Shown here one piece after another: positions 23,159 to 33,408 of a stretch of 64,000 bases of DNA. Made by a program: the position numbers and the translations under genes. The DNA lies in assembly GCF_001719165.1 (NCBI RefSeq), contig NZ_CP017057.1:558001-622000 (forward strand), given 5' to 3'. The DNA comes from Erythrobacter litoralis. GTDB lineage: Bacteria; Pseudomonadota; Alphaproteobacteria; Sphingomonadales; Sphingomonadaceae. Numbering within the stretch: the first letter of the stretch is position 1; every line of letters begins with the position of its first letter. The notes beneath the pieces are model-generated. The model was not told the DNA's origin, ran no database searches, and worked only from the letters and a program-made list of their open reading frames with translations.

Positions 23159-23391
23159 CCGCGCTGGTCCTCGATCTGCAATTGTCCGATGCGCAGCACG
23201 TCGACTTTCGCATCGCGGATACGCAGGCGGTTCACCGCAAGGCGGCCGACGGCGATTGTTCCGATCGCGACCGCTCCCACGGCTAGCGCTCCGATGGCCA
23301 ACGCGCCGATCGCGCCGGCTCCGCCGGAGACGGCACCCGCCGAGGCGGATCGAACCGCGCGGGGCGGGGAAAGAGCGAGGCGCTTCGCCAA
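23155..23391 (-). CDS. Small Ala/Ile/Gly repeat protein, TTG start
   Basis: Product of 78 residues between ispG and the thioredoxin-like lipoprotein gene. The start is a TTG one base after the ispG stop; its own stop overlaps the next start by 4 bases. The central part has a five-residue period (AIGALAIGALAVGAVAIGTI) followed by RLAVNRLRIRDAKVDVLRIG, reminiscent of a short beta-solenoid. No function is known to me. The tight packing at both ends and the clear periodicity argue that it is real. Confidence 0.7.
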   Translation of the reverse strand: MAKRLALSPPRAVRSASAGAVSGGAGAIGALAIGALAVGAVAIGTIAVGRLAVNRLRIRDAKVDVLRIGQLQIEDQRG

Positions 23392-23392
23392 A

Positions 23393-24547
23393 TTACTCTG
23401 CGGCTTCGGGTGTCTTCTGGGGCGCGGTATGCGGGTCGAAGGCGACGGCCTCGCCCGCCTCGATCGCGGCGGCCTTTTCCTCGACAAGACGCACGATATG
23501 GTCGAGCATCGCCTCGTCGTCGATCGCATGCGCCTTGACGCCGGACAGGTAGACCATGTGCTTGCCATTGCCGCCGCCGGTGAGGCCGATATCGGTCTCG
23601 CGCGCTTCGCCCGGTCCATTGACGACGCAGCCGAGGACCGAAAGGCTCATCGGCGTCTTGATGTGTTCGAGCCGTTTTTCGAGCGTTTCGACCGTGCGGA
23701 TCACGTCGAAACCCTGGCGCGAGCAGGACGGGCACGAGACGACGCGCACGCCCCGGGTGCGCAGGCCCAGCGCCTTCAGCATCTCGTAGCCGACCTTGAC
23801 CTCTTCCTCGGGCTCGGCTGAAAGCGAGACGCGGATCGTGTCGCCGATCCCGGCCCACAGCAGCGAGCCGATGCCGATCGAGGATTTCACCGTCCCGCCG
23901 ATCAGCCCGCCCGCCTCGGTGATGCCGAGATGCAGGGGGCAATCGACCGCGTCGGCAAGCCCGTGATAGGCCGCGACCGCGAGGAAGACGTCCGACGCCT
24001 TCACCGCGACCTTGAATTCGTGGAAATCGTGGTCCTGCAGCAGCTTGATGTGGTCGAGCGCGCTTTCAATCAGCGCCTCGGGGCAGGGCTCGCCGTATTT
24101 CTCGAGCAGGTCCTTCTCAAGACTGCCGGCATTCACGCCGATGCGGATCGCGCAGCCGTTTGCCTTGGCCGCGCGGACCACTTCGGCGACACGGTCGGCT
24201 GAACCGATATTGCCCGGATTGATCCGCAGGCAGGCCGCGCCCGCATCGGCGGCTTCCAATGCGCGCTTGTAATGGAAATGGATGTCGGCGACGACCGGGA
24301 TATGCGCGGCGCGCGTGATCTGCCGGAAATTGCGGGTCGATTCCTCGGTCGGGCAGGAGACGCGGATGATGTCGCAGCCGACATCCTCGCAGCGGCGGAT
24401 CTGGTCGATCGTCGCCTTCACGTCCTCGGTCGGGGTGTTCGTCATGGTCTGCACCGTGATCGGCGCATCGCCGCCCACGGGCACGTTGCCCACCATGATC
24501 TGCCGGCATTCACGCCGCTCGATATCGCGCCAGGGTCTTACAGACAT
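23393..24547 (-). CDS. ispG: 4-hydroxy-3-methylbut-2-enyl diphosphate synthase
   Basis: MEP-pathway isoprenoid enzyme that reduces the cyclic diphosphate MEcPP to HMBPP using a 4Fe-4S cluster. The 384 residues include the TIM-barrel part ([30 protein letters not shown]) and the cluster ligands in [12 protein letters not shown] and [11 protein letters not shown]. The ATG at 24547 (MSVRPW) gives the normal length; the open frame further upstream runs antisense into the neighbouring hydrolase gene. First gene of a probable four-gene operon. Confidence 0.97.
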   Translation of the reverse strand: MSVRPWRDIERRECRQIMVGNVPVGGDAPITVQTMTNTPTEDVKATIDQIRRCEDVGCDIIRVSCPTEESTRNFRQITRAAHIPVVADIHFHYKRALEAADAGAACLRINPGNIGSADRVAEVVRAAKANGCAIRIGVNAGSLEKDLLEKYGEPCPEALIESALDHIKLLQDHDFHEFKVAVKASDVFLAVAAYHGLADAVDCPLHLGITEAGGLIGGTVKSSIGIGSLLWAGIGDTIRVSLSAEPEEEVKVGYEMLKALGLRTRGVRVVSCPSCSRQGFDVIRTVETLEKRLEHIKTPMSLSVLGCVVNGPGEARETDIGLTGGGNGKHMVYLSGVKAHAIDDEAMLDHIVRLVEEKAAAIEAGEAVAFDPHTAPQKTPEAAE

Positions 24548-24661
24548 GGGCGTGATATAATCACCTGAGCGTTGCGGGGCAATGACATTGGGACGAGCGG
24601 CGACCCTCCGGCTTGACACCTCGTCCGCGTCCGGCTTGCCTGCGGAAAAGGGAGACATGCC

Positions 24662-25600
24662 ATGCTTGAGGGATTGACGGCCGAACTGCGCAGAGCGCGC
24701 GCGAGTTTCCTCATGCGGGCGGTGGTCTGGCTGATGAAGCGCAGGAAGCCCGTATTCCCGCACAGCCCCGAAGGTTTCCGCGAAAAGCTCAGCCAGCGCG
24801 ATTGCCCGCGCGACGCGCCGATGCCCGCCAAGTTCGAACAGCGCTTCATCGTCGAACGGCGCACTCTTGAAGGGCAGGAGGTCGTGACGCTCCATCCGAA
24901 AAGCGGGCCGGGCGAATGGCACATGCTCTATTTTCACGGCGGCGGCTTCGTGCTGCCGATGTTCGACGTGCACTGGCCGCTCGCCGCGGCGCTGGTCGAG
25001 ACCTGCTCCCTGTCGATCACCCTGCCACTGTACAAGGTCGTGCCCGAAGCCTCGGCAAGCGTGCAGGACGCGCTCGCCGATGCCTGTTTCGCCGAGCTTG
25101 CGATGACCCACGCGCCCGAGCGGATCGTGCTGTCGGGCGACAGCGCGGGCGGGCACATGGCGCTCGCCCTGGCGCTGAGGCTGGCGCGTGCCGGAGGGCC
25201 GCAGCCGGGCCGGCTAGCGCTGTTCGCGCCGTGGCTCGACCTCACCATGCGCGACGAGGCGATGCGCGCGGTCGAGCCGCATGACGTCATGCTCAAGATC
25301 GGCACGCTGCGCGCGACGGGCGAGATCTATGCGGATGGCCGCGACCCGGCGAGCCCGGAATGCAGCCCGCTCTACACGCCTGCCGACCAGCTCGCGCAGC
25401 TTCCCCCGACCCGCATCTGGACCGGGCGGCACGACCTCTTCATTGTCGATTCGCGCACTTTCGCAGGCAAGTTGCGCGATGCGGGCGTGGACTCGAAGCT
25501 CTACGAATACGAGGGTGCGCCGCATGTCTTCATGGCGATCACGCCGACGCGCGAGGCGAAGGACGTGTTCGGCCTGATGAAGGACTTTCTCGAAAGCTAG
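24662..25600 (+). CDS. Alpha/beta hydrolase, HSL-like esterase
   Basis: Product of 312 residues without a signal peptide. The oxyanion motif HGGGF lies near residue 97, the nucleophile motif GDSAGGH near 160, and the acid and base are probably Asp in GRHDLF and His in APHVF. This is the hormone-sensitive-lipase (fold 3) group, which hydrolyses short esters. Its stop overlaps the stop of the convergent SDR gene. Confidence 0.87.
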   Translation: MLEGLTAELRRARASFLMRAVVWLMKRRKPVFPHSPEGFREKLSQRDCPRDAPMPAKFEQRFIVERRTLEGQEVVTLHPKSGPGEWHMLYFHGGGFVLPMFDVHWPLAAALVETCSLSITLPLYKVVPEASASVQDALADACFAELAMTHAPERIVLSGDSAGGHMALALALRLARAGGPQPGRLALFAPWLDLTMRDEAMRAVEPHDVMLKIGTLRATGEIYADGRDPASPECSPLYTPADQLAQLPPTRIWTGRHDLFIVDSRTFAGKLRDAGVDSKLYEYEGAPHVFMAITPTREAKDVFGLMKDFLES

Positions 25601-26556
25601 ACCGGGTAGCTCACGCCCGTCATGCGCTCGCTCATCTCCCACAGCCGCGCGGCCGACTGCGGGTCGAGCGCATAGGGGCGCACGCCGTGATCGGTCGCCT
25701 CGGCGTCGATCTCGGCCTCGCCGCAATCCTCGCAATAGAACCCGCCGCGCCCCTCGAGTGCATCGCTGGTCGCCGCCCAGACGCTCGTGGCCGCGCCCTG
25801 CGGGATAGACTTCCACGAATAGTCGGGGTCGCTCTCGCTCAGATATTGCATCAGACCCTGGGCCATTTCCTCGGTCAGGTGCCGCCCGAGATTGGTGTCG
25901 ATCCCGCCGGGATGGACCGCATAGGCATGGATGCCCCGGCCCGCGTAGCGGTTTTCGAGTTCGACCGTGAACAGGACGTTGGCGGTCTTGGACTGGCCGT
26001 AGCTTGCCCATGGCTCGTATTCGCGCCGCTCGAAATGCGGATCGTCCAGATCGCCCCCGGTCATCTGGTGCGCGCGGCTCGACAAATTAACGATGCGCCC
26101 GCTGCCGGGTCGGCCCGCCGCGGACTCAATCAGCGGCATCAGCCCGGCGGTGAGCGCGAAATGGCCGAGATGGTTGGTCCCGAACTGCATTTCGAACCCG
26201 TCAGATGTGTGTTCGAACGGGCAGGCCATGACCGCCGCATTGTTGATGAGCGCGTCGATCGCCTCGAACCGCTCGCGCGCTTCCTCGGCGCAGGCGCGCA
26301 CGCTCTCAAGGTCGGCGAGGTCGCAGGCAATCGTCTCGACCCGATCGCTGCCCGTGGCCGAGCGGATCGCATCCGCCGCATCGCCCAGTTTTGCAGGGTT
26401 GCGCCCGGCAAGGACGACATGCGCGCCCTTCGCGGCGAGCGCGCGGCCCGATTCCCGGCCCAGCCCCGAATTGCCCCCGGTGACGAAATAGGTCCGGCCC
26501 GACAGGTCCGTGCCCTCCAGTACCTCGTCGGTGGTCGTATTCCTGTCGTAGGCCAT
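25597..26556 (-). CDS. SDR-family oxidoreductase, retinol-dehydrogenase-like
   Basis: Product of 319 residues. The NAD(P) motif TGGNSGLG lies near residue 27, then NNAAVM, the catalytic Ser in NLSSRAH and YGQSK (YxxxK). The long C-terminal part and LAGRNPAKL segment fit the WW-domain oxidoreductase/retinol dehydrogenase-like subgroup. Substrate unknown. Divergent from the isoaspartyl peptidase gene. Confidence 0.9.
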   Translation of the reverse strand: MAYDRNTTTDEVLEGTDLSGRTYFVTGGNSGLGRESGRALAAKGAHVVLAGRNPAKLGDAADAIRSATGSDRVETIACDLADLESVRACAEEARERFEAIDALINNAAVMACPFEHTSDGFEMQFGTNHLGHFALTAGLMPLIESAAGRPGSGRIVNLSSRAHQMTGGDLDDPHFERREYEPWASYGQSKTANVLFTVELENRYAGRGIHAYAVHPGGIDTNLGRHLTEEMAQGLMQYLSESDPDYSWKSIPQGAATSVWAATSDALEGRGGFYCEDCGEAEIDAEATDHGVRPYALDPQSAARLWEMSERMTGVSYPV

Positions 26557-26618
26557 CGCGGTTCCTCCCCAATTCGCGCCTTGGCTTGATGCGCAGCTTT
26601 GGGCTAGGCGTGCAACCC

Positions 26619-27701
26619 ATGAAAAAGGCCATGTTTGCAGCGCTCGCCGCGCTTTTCGCTCTCTCCGCGCCGCTCGCTGCGGAGAACCACGATAAACCGG
26701 AATGGTCGATCGCGATCCATGGCGGTGCAGGGACGCTCGATCCCACGATGATGACGCCTGAACGCCGCGCCGAATACGAGGCCGCGCTCCAGCAGGCGCT
26801 CGCTGCGGGGGCGAAGGTGCTCGCGAGCGGCGGCAGCGCGATGGACGCGGTGAAGGCCGCGATCATTCCGATGGAGGATTCGCCGCTGTTCAATGCCGGC
26901 AAGGGCGCGGTGTTCACCTGGGAAGGCAAGAACGAGCTCGACGCCTCGATCATGGACGGCCGCGACCGCAGCGCTGGCGCGGTGACGGGCGTTACGACCA
27001 TAAAGAACCCGATCCTCCTCGCCGACGCGGTGCGCACCGAAAGCGAACACGTTTTTCTGATGGGCGAGGGCGCTGAGCAATTCGCGGCGACACAGGATAT
27101 CGAGACCGCTCCGCCCGAATATTTCGCGACCCCGGCCCGCCGCGAATCGCTCGAGCGGATGAAGGCCGAGGCGCTCTCCGCGCTCGATGTCGATACGAAG
27201 TTCGGAACCGTCGGCGCGGTGGCGCTCGACATGGAGGGCAACCTCGCCGCGGGCACTTCGACCGGGGGCATGACCGGCAAGCGCTGGGGCCGGATCGGCG
27301 ACGCGCCGGTGATCGGCGCGGGGACCTATGCGGACAATCGCTCGTGCGCGGTCTCGGCGACGGGGTGGGGGGAGTACTTCATCCGTGTCGGCGTGGCGCA
27401 GGAGATTTGCACGCGGCTGCGGATGCTGAAGGCGCAGGCGGCTTTCGCAAGCGGAGGACAGCATCGCGAATGGCTCGATCAGCAGGATTATGCGCAGGGT
27501 ATCTCCGACGCAGTCATGGCCGAGGTCAAGCAGCTCGGCGGCGATGGCGGGGTGATCCTCGTCACGCCCGAAGGCCACGCGCTGTTCAGCTTCAACACCA
27601 CCGGAATGTATCGCGGCCGCGCAGACAGCACCGGCATGAGCGAGGTCGCGATCTTCGGCGGGGACGTAGAAGCAGGCGCGTCGAACACGCCCGATCACTG
27701 A
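26619..27701 (+). CDS. Exported isoaspartyl peptidase/L-asparaginase
   Basis: Ntn-hydrolase of 360 residues preceded by a signal peptide (MKKAMFAALAALFALSAPLA), so likely periplasmic. Autocleavage would occur before the Thr in KFGTVGAVALD, making the alpha and beta chains; GTSTGGMTGKRWGRIGDAPV forms the substrate pocket. Plant-type asparaginases remove isoaspartyl residues or hydrolyse asparagine. The ATG at 26619 starts the signal; an ATG at 26586 would put eleven residues before it. Confidence 0.92.
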   Translation: MKKAMFAALAALFALSAPLAAENHDKPEWSIAIHGGAGTLDPTMMTPERRAEYEAALQQALAAGAKVLASGGSAMDAVKAAIIPMEDSPLFNAGKGAVFTWEGKNELDASIMDGRDRSAGAVTGVTTIKNPILLADAVRTESEHVFLMGEGAEQFAATQDIETAPPEYFATPARRESLERMKAEALSALDVDTKFGTVGAVALDMEGNLAAGTSTGGMTGKRWGRIGDAPVIGAGTYADNRSCAVSATGWGEYFIRVGVAQEICTRLRMLKAQAAFASGGQHREWLDQQDYAQGISDAVMAEVKQLGGDGGVILVTPEGHALFSFNTTGMYRGRADSTGMSEVAIFGGDVEAGASNTPDH

Positions 27702-27708
27702 GAATGCA

Positions 27709-28626
27709 TCAGAACGGCAGGATGCTCTGCCCGCGCTCCGCGAAATCCTCGATCACCTCGCCGACGCTGGCGAGCGCGGCTTCGCTGGCCGGGTCCATCC
27801 CGTCATGCGTTTCGCGCGCCCGGTAATAGGTCGCAAACGTGATCGGCGGATGCTCGGGCGGGCGGGCGAAGCCGATGTCGACATAGAGCGAGCCCATGCC
27901 CGGCCAGATCGAGGTGCCCGTCTTGTCCCCTGCGACCCAGCCTTCGGGCAGGCCCGCACGCACGCGCCGCGCGCCAGTGGGCGTGTCGATCATCCATTGC
28001 CGCAGCAGCGCCTCGCTCGGCTCGGGCAGGACGTCGCCATAGAGCAGCTTCGCTACGGTGCGGGCCATGGCGGCGGGCGTCGTGGTGTCGCGATATTCGG
28101 TGACGGGCTGGTTGTTCAGTTCGGGCTCTGTCCGGTCGAGCCGGCTGACCCCGTCCCCGATGCTCCGCCAGAATCCGGTCAGCGCCGCCGGCCCGCCCAG
28201 TTCGCGCAGCAGCACGTTGGCCGCCGTGTTGTCCGAATATTTCTGGGTGTATTCGGCCAGTTCAAGCAGGCTCGCGCCTTCGGCCAGCCGCTTTTCGGTG
28301 AAGGGCGAGACGAACATGAGATCGTCCTTCGTCCACGTCACGCGGCGGCTCGCGTCGATCTCATCCGCCGCGTCGAGCGCCAGCACCATCGCCGCCAGCG
28401 ACAGCTTGAACGAGGAGCAATGGCCGAACCGCCGGTCGCGGTTGAGGCCGACCGATACGCCCGTCTGCGTGTCGTAGATGTCGACGCCCAGCGTCCCGCC
28501 CGCTTTCGCCTCGATCAGGCGCAAGGTCGCCTGCATCCGCCCCAGCGGGCTCTGGTCGGGCGGAACGCAGGCCGAAAGCCCCAAGGCAGCCGCCCCGCCG
28601 ATGAAGAACCGTCGATCGATCGTCAC
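27709..28626 (-). CDS. bla: Class A beta-lactamase with Tat-like lipoprotein signal
   Basis: Product of 305 residues with all class A motifs: SSFK (Ser70-x-x-Lys73), SDN (130-132), EPELN (Glu166 to Asn170) and KTG (234-236), so it should be active. The N terminus MTIDRRFFIGGAAALGLSAC has twin arginines and a possible lipobox, suggesting folded export and membrane anchoring. The start is GTG 28626, whose last bases overlap the TGA of the upstream acetyltransferase gene; a GTG at 28644 is possible but less natural. It is the last gene of the MoxR operon. The resistance spectrum cannot be judged. Confidence 0.9.
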   Translation of the reverse strand: MTIDRRFFIGGAAALGLSACVPPDQSPLGRMQATLRLIEAKAGGTLGVDIYDTQTGVSVGLNRDRRFGHCSSFKLSLAAMVLALDAADEIDASRRVTWTKDDLMFVSPFTEKRLAEGASLLELAEYTQKYSDNTAANVLLRELGGPAALTGFWRSIGDGVSRLDRTEPELNNQPVTEYRDTTTPAAMARTVAKLLYGDVLPEPSEALLRQWMIDTPTGARRVRAGLPEGWVAGDKTGTSIWPGMGSLYVDIGFARPPEHPPITFATYYRARETHDGMDPASEAALASVGEVIEDFAERGQSILPF

Positions 28627-29087
28627 AGATGGAGCTCCATGCACAGGCTGAATTCGTCCGGGACATAATCCCCGAAGCCGGTGCTTTCGGCGAAACCGTG
28701 GCTTTCGTAAAGCCTGAGTGCGGGGAGGAAGGGGACGGTCCGTCCGGTCTCCAGCCCGAGCCAGATGAGGCCGCGCGTCCGCGCCTCGGCGATCAGGTGT
28801 TCGAGCAGCGCCCGGCCCGCCCCGCGCCCGCGATAGTCAGGGGCGGCGCGCATCGACTTCAATTCGCCGCGGCCCTCTCCCAGCACCTTCAGCGCCCCGA
28901 CCGCGGCCAGCCGGTCGCCATCGCGCAGCGCGTAGAAGGTCACGTCCGGCGCGCGCAGCTTTTCGGGCGGGAGCGCGTGGACCTTGCAGGCGGGCGACCA
29001 GCTATGCATCTCGTCGAGGTGCAGCCGCAGGAGGTCCAGCACATCCGGGCTAGTCAGGTCGTCGCGGGCGATCGCGAAGCAGGTCAT
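28623..29087 (-). CDS. GNAT-family N-acetyltransferase
   Basis: Product of 154 residues. Acetyl-CoA binding motif A is seen in MRAAPDYRGRGAGRALLEHL, with the C-terminal RLYESHGFAES typical of YsnE/PhnO-like GNATs. Acceptor unknown. It overlaps both neighbours by 4 bases (ATGA at its start, GTGA at its end), placing it firmly in the operon between the RDD gene and the beta-lactamase gene. Confidence 0.9.
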   Translation of the reverse strand: MTCFAIARDDLTSPDVLDLLRLHLDEMHSWSPACKVHALPPEKLRAPDVTFYALRDGDRLAAVGALKVLGEGRGELKSMRAAPDYRGRGAGRALLEHLIAEARTRGLIWLGLETGRTVPFLPALRLYESHGFAESTGFGDYVPDEFSLCMELHL

Positions 29088-30013
29088 GAGAACTTGTCCG
29101 CCTTGCGTTTGCCGAATCTCATGTCGCTTTCGAGCTTCGCGCGCAACTGGGCATAGAAGGCTTCGAGAAAGGCGCGCTCGTCGCCCGCACCCGGATCCCA
29201 GCCGATCTTGCGGCAGATCGTCGCGTGGACCGCCGAAAGCGCTTCGCCCTGGTCCTCGCGCAGGATGCGTTCGAGGGTCTGCAATTCCCGCTCGCCGTAG
29301 ACCGACAATTCCTCTTCCCCGAACTGGTAGCGCGCGCCGGTAAGCGTGCTGGTCCCCTCGCTCGCCGCCGCGCCCTGCGTGGACAGCGTCCCGGCGAGCC
29401 GGGTGCGCGGCGCTTCGACCACCCAGGTCCCCGCGATCACGTCGCCCGCACGAAGCGCGTCCTTGTTGAAGAAGGGGAAGGCCATGAAGATCCCGAACCA
29501 TACAAGGCCTGCGATCCCCGCATTGCCCTGTTCGCCCGACGGCGCAAGCAGCAGGAAGAGGATAGGCATGAACAGTTCGATGTCGCGGATCAGGTTGCGC
29601 GCGATCACCGCTTCGGGGGTGAGCCTGCCGCCGCCTCTCGCCGCGACGCGGATGCCGACCGCGCGCTTGCCCGGCGTGGCGCCGCGAGGGGACAGTTCGA
29701 AGGCGAGGAAATAGCCGTAACGCGCGGCGAAGATCAGCAGGATCGCGAGGATGAGCACGAATTCGCCCGCTGCCGGGATCGACCCTTCCGTGCCGTCGAA
29801 ACCCGCGCCCAGCACCGCCCACAAGAGCAGGCCGAAGACCAGCTGGATGGCGAAAATCGCGGTGATGACGATGATGAAATCGAGCACCAGCGCGCCCACC
29901 CGGCTTCCGCGCGAGGCGACCGTGATCGGCAGAGCCAGCCCTTCGGGCGTGATCATGGTGCGGCGGCGTTTCGCTTCGGGACCGGCGTGCATGTCGACGG
30001 CTGCGGCGCTCAT
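29084..30013 (-). CDS. RDD-family membrane protein
   Basis: Product of 309 residues. An RDD domain with several membrane segments (about residues 40-200) includes the start VASRGSRVGALVLDFIIV, the SPRGATPGKRAVGIRV loop and RNLIRDIE. The last hundred residues are soluble and helical. RDD proteins are found with SpoIIM, DUF58 and MoxR genes in many proteobacteria. It overlaps the SpoIIM and GNAT genes by 4 bases each. Confidence 0.88.
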   Translation of the reverse strand: MSAAAVDMHAGPEAKRRRTMITPEGLALPITVASRGSRVGALVLDFIIVITAIFAIQLVFGLLLWAVLGAGFDGTEGSIPAAGEFVLILAILLIFAARYGYFLAFELSPRGATPGKRAVGIRVAARGGGRLTPEAVIARNLIRDIELFMPILFLLLAPSGEQGNAGIAGLVWFGIFMAFPFFNKDALRAGDVIAGTWVVEAPRTRLAGTLSTQGAAASEGTSTLTGARYQFGEEELSVYGERELQTLERILREDQGEALSAVHATICRKIGWDPGAGDERAFLEAFYAQLRAKLESDMRFGKRKADKFS

Positions 30014-31077
30014 GGTTCGGCCTCAGCGCCGCCATCGCGGCGAAACAGGAAGAAATAGGCGAGCCAGAAGGCGAGGAAGATCCCGCCGATCGCGAAGCGT
30101 CCTGCGCTGCTGCCCACGAGCTGGCGCGGGAAGGCTTCGAGGAAGGCCGCGACGATCATCATGATGACGACGCCGACCATCACCACTGCCGCGCGCCGCC
30201 CGCTCTGCGACGCGGCGGCGAGCAGGCTGCGCGTCCCCGGAAACGCCATCGAGCGCCCGATATGCAGCCCCGCAGCACCCGCAAGGAGAATGCCGAACAG
30301 CTCCGTCGTGCCATGGACCGAAAGCCAGGCCGCGAATTCGACGCCCAGCCCCGCGCTCGCGAACAGCCACAGGAATGCGCCGAGCATGGCCATGTTGTGC
30401 ACCAGCAGCATCAGCGATGGGATGCCGAAGGCAAACCCCAAAGCGAAGGCGAGGATGCACACGCCGGCATTGTTGCTGAAAAGGAAGGCGGCGAAGGTCG
30501 ACAGCCCCTCGCCCCCGTCCTTTATGCCCAGTGTATCCATCAATTCCTCGCGGCTTGCGCCCGGGCGGCGATTGTCGGCGAGGCCGGTGGGAACGAGGCG
30601 GTAGAACCATTCGGTATCCTGCGCGACCAGAAGCCAGCCGACGATCGCGCCCGAGACCATGACGAACAGCGCGATCGACAGGTCGAGCCAGATTTCGCGC
30701 ACCGCGCGGCTCCATCCGCCCATGAGGAATTCGCGCAGCCAGGAGAACAGGCCCAGCCTCGGCCCGTAGACCTGGAACCAGGCGCGCTGGACGAGGCTTT
30801 CGAGATAGGTCAGCGTCGCGGCATCGAGCGAGGTCTCGCGCGCGACCGAGAGCGAGGAGGCGGCGGTCCGGTAGAGCGTCGGCAGAGCGAGCAGGTCTTC
30901 GTCATCGACGCGCTTCAGACCGCCCTTTTCCATCCGTGCGACGATCGCCTCGAGCCGTCGCCAGTCGCCTTCGCGCTCGAGCCGGAAACGGTCCGAGCGC
31001 AGCGTCGCGCTGGCGATGTCGGCGGGCGCCTCGACCTCCTTTCGGGAGAACCACGATCCCAGCTCCGGCGCCTTCAT
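30010..31077 (-). CDS. SpoIIM-family (stage II sporulation protein M-like) membrane protein
   Basis: Product of 355 residues with a soluble N-terminal region of about 130 residues and then six or so membrane segments. The signature VSGAIVGWLLVA, SNNAGVCILAFALGFAFGIPS and the HGTTELFGILLAGAAGLHIG stretch are typical of the SpoIIM/DUF95 family. In non-sporulating bacteria it accompanies MoxR and DUF58 genes; its role is unknown. The ATG at 31077 overlaps the DUF58 stop. Confidence 0.88.
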   Translation of the reverse strand: MKAPELGSWFSRKEVEAPADIASATLRSDRFRLEREGDWRRLEAIVARMEKGGLKRVDDEDLLALPTLYRTAASSLSVARETSLDAATLTYLESLVQRAWFQVYGPRLGLFSWLREFLMGGWSRAVREIWLDLSIALFVMVSGAIVGWLLVAQDTEWFYRLVPTGLADNRRPGASREELMDTLGIKDGGEGLSTFAAFLFSNNAGVCILAFALGFAFGIPSLMLLVHNMAMLGAFLWLFASAGLGVEFAAWLSVHGTTELFGILLAGAAGLHIGRSMAFPGTRSLLAAASQSGRRAAVVMVGVVIMMIVAAFLEAFPRQLVGSSAGRFAIGGIFLAFWLAYFFLFRRDGGAEAEP

Positions 31078-32441
31078 CCGATCGCCTCCCGTCCGCGGAT
31101 CGCGAGGTAGCGGTCGATGAGATCGAAGCCGATCGTCTCCCACGGCGCTTCGATCACGTCGACGCCCATCCGGCGCAGGCGCTCGAGGACAAGGCTGCGC
31201 TGGCGCGCGAGCGTGTCGGCGGTGACCGAGCGGGCAAGAGTGTCGATGTCGCCCGGCTCCTGCCCGATGAAGGCGTCAAGCTCGCTGTCGGCGAAGGTGA
31301 CGAACAGGACGAGGTGCTTCCTCACGAGCCGCGAAATGCTCTCCACCATCAGTTCGGCCGCGGTCGGATCGGTGAAATCGGAAAACAGCACGATCAGCGA
31401 CCGGCGCTGCAGTTTGGCGGTCAGCGTGGCTAGGGCGAGGGTGAAGTTGGGTTCGACCGGTTCGTAGTCGAGCGCGGCTGCAGCGCTCTGCAGCCGGGTG
31501 AAACCGCGCGAATCGTTCACGAAGGGGGTCATCAGCTGCGGGCTGCGGGCGAAACCGAACAGTGCCGTGCGATCGCCGCCCTTGAGCGCGACATAGGCGC
31601 AGGTGAGCGCGGCGGAGACCGCCCGGTCGATCCGCGGCAGGCCGTCGACCGGCTCGCACATGGCCTGCCCGCAATCGAAGGCGAAGACGATCTGGTTGTT
31701 GCGCTCGCTCTCGTTCTCGCGGGCATACAGGTGGTTGTGCCGCGCGCTCGCCTTCCAGTCGATCCGGCGGCGGTCCATGCCCGCTTCGTATTCGCTCAAT
31801 GCTTCGAACTGGGTCCCCTCGCCGCGGATGCGCCGGGCGATGAGGCCGCTGCGTTCATCGCGCAGGAATGTCTGGAACTCCTTCGACCGGACGGGCGAGA
31901 GGTCGGGCCAGATCCGGATTTCGGTTTCGAGGGGTTGCGAGACCTGCCGCGCGCCGAGGCCGAGCGGCCCGCTCCAGCGCAGCCACAGGCGATTGACGGC
32001 AGCCGTGCCGCGCCGCTCGGGCACGGTTTCGAGCGCGCCCGAGAACACGCCGCCCTGCTGGCCCCGCAGGAGCGCGAGTTCGGCCCGCCCGGAAAGGCCG
32101 AGCCGGGGATCGAATTCGAGCGCCGCCTCGGGCCGCCCCGCATTGCGGCGCAGCATCGCGTGAACCTCGATCACGCAGGGCCGGCCGACCTCGGTGTCCG
32201 CGGGCGCCGTGACCTCATGCCGGGCGCAGGCGCCCGCGACCAGTCCGTCGAGCACGACCAGTACGATGAGCGCGAGCGCGGCGGCGGGTGCGATCACCCA
32301 TGCGCCGGGAGACGCCGAAGCGATCAGCAGCGCGACCGGCGCGAGCCCCGCAATGACCCATGCCGCCCGCACCGTGGGCACGATCGGCAGGGCCGGGAGC
32401 CAGCCGAAAAGGCGGGCCAGGAATGCGCGGATGCGGCTCAT
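31074..32441 (-). CDS. DUF58 (von Willebrand A-like) protein
   Basis: Product of 455 residues. Two N-terminal membrane segments (about residues 25-70) are followed by a large cytosolic part with DUF58 signatures: GEGTQFEALSEYEAGMDRRR then IDWKASARHNHLYARENESE. A VWA-like fold with FAFDCGQAM and LIVLFSDFTD follows. DUF58 proteins partner with MoxR AAA+ ATPases, which may use the VWA part to reach their clients. Four bases separate it from the moxR stop. Confidence 0.92.
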   Translation of the reverse strand: MSRIRAFLARLFGWLPALPIVPTVRAAWVIAGLAPVALLIASASPGAWVIAPAAALALIVLVVLDGLVAGACARHEVTAPADTEVGRPCVIEVHAMLRRNAGRPEAALEFDPRLGLSGRAELALLRGQQGGVFSGALETVPERRGTAAVNRLWLRWSGPLGLGARQVSQPLETEIRIWPDLSPVRSKEFQTFLRDERSGLIARRIRGEGTQFEALSEYEAGMDRRRIDWKASARHNHLYARENESERNNQIVFAFDCGQAMCEPVDGLPRIDRAVSAALTCAYVALKGGDRTALFGFARSPQLMTPFVNDSRGFTRLQSAAAALDYEPVEPNFTLALATLTAKLQRRSLIVLFSDFTDPTAAELMVESISRLVRKHLVLFVTFADSELDAFIGQEPGDIDTLARSVTADTLARQRSLVLERLRRMGVDVIEAPWETIGFDLIDRYLAIRGREAIG

Positions 32442-32445
32442 CTGC

Positions 32446-33404
<959 letters not shown>

Positions 33405-33408
<4 letters not shown>

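Noticed and set aside
21665..23821. A 718-codon open frame on the plus strand across three minus-strand genes
   Set aside because: It crosses three well-supported genes on the opposite strand and has no recognisable domains.
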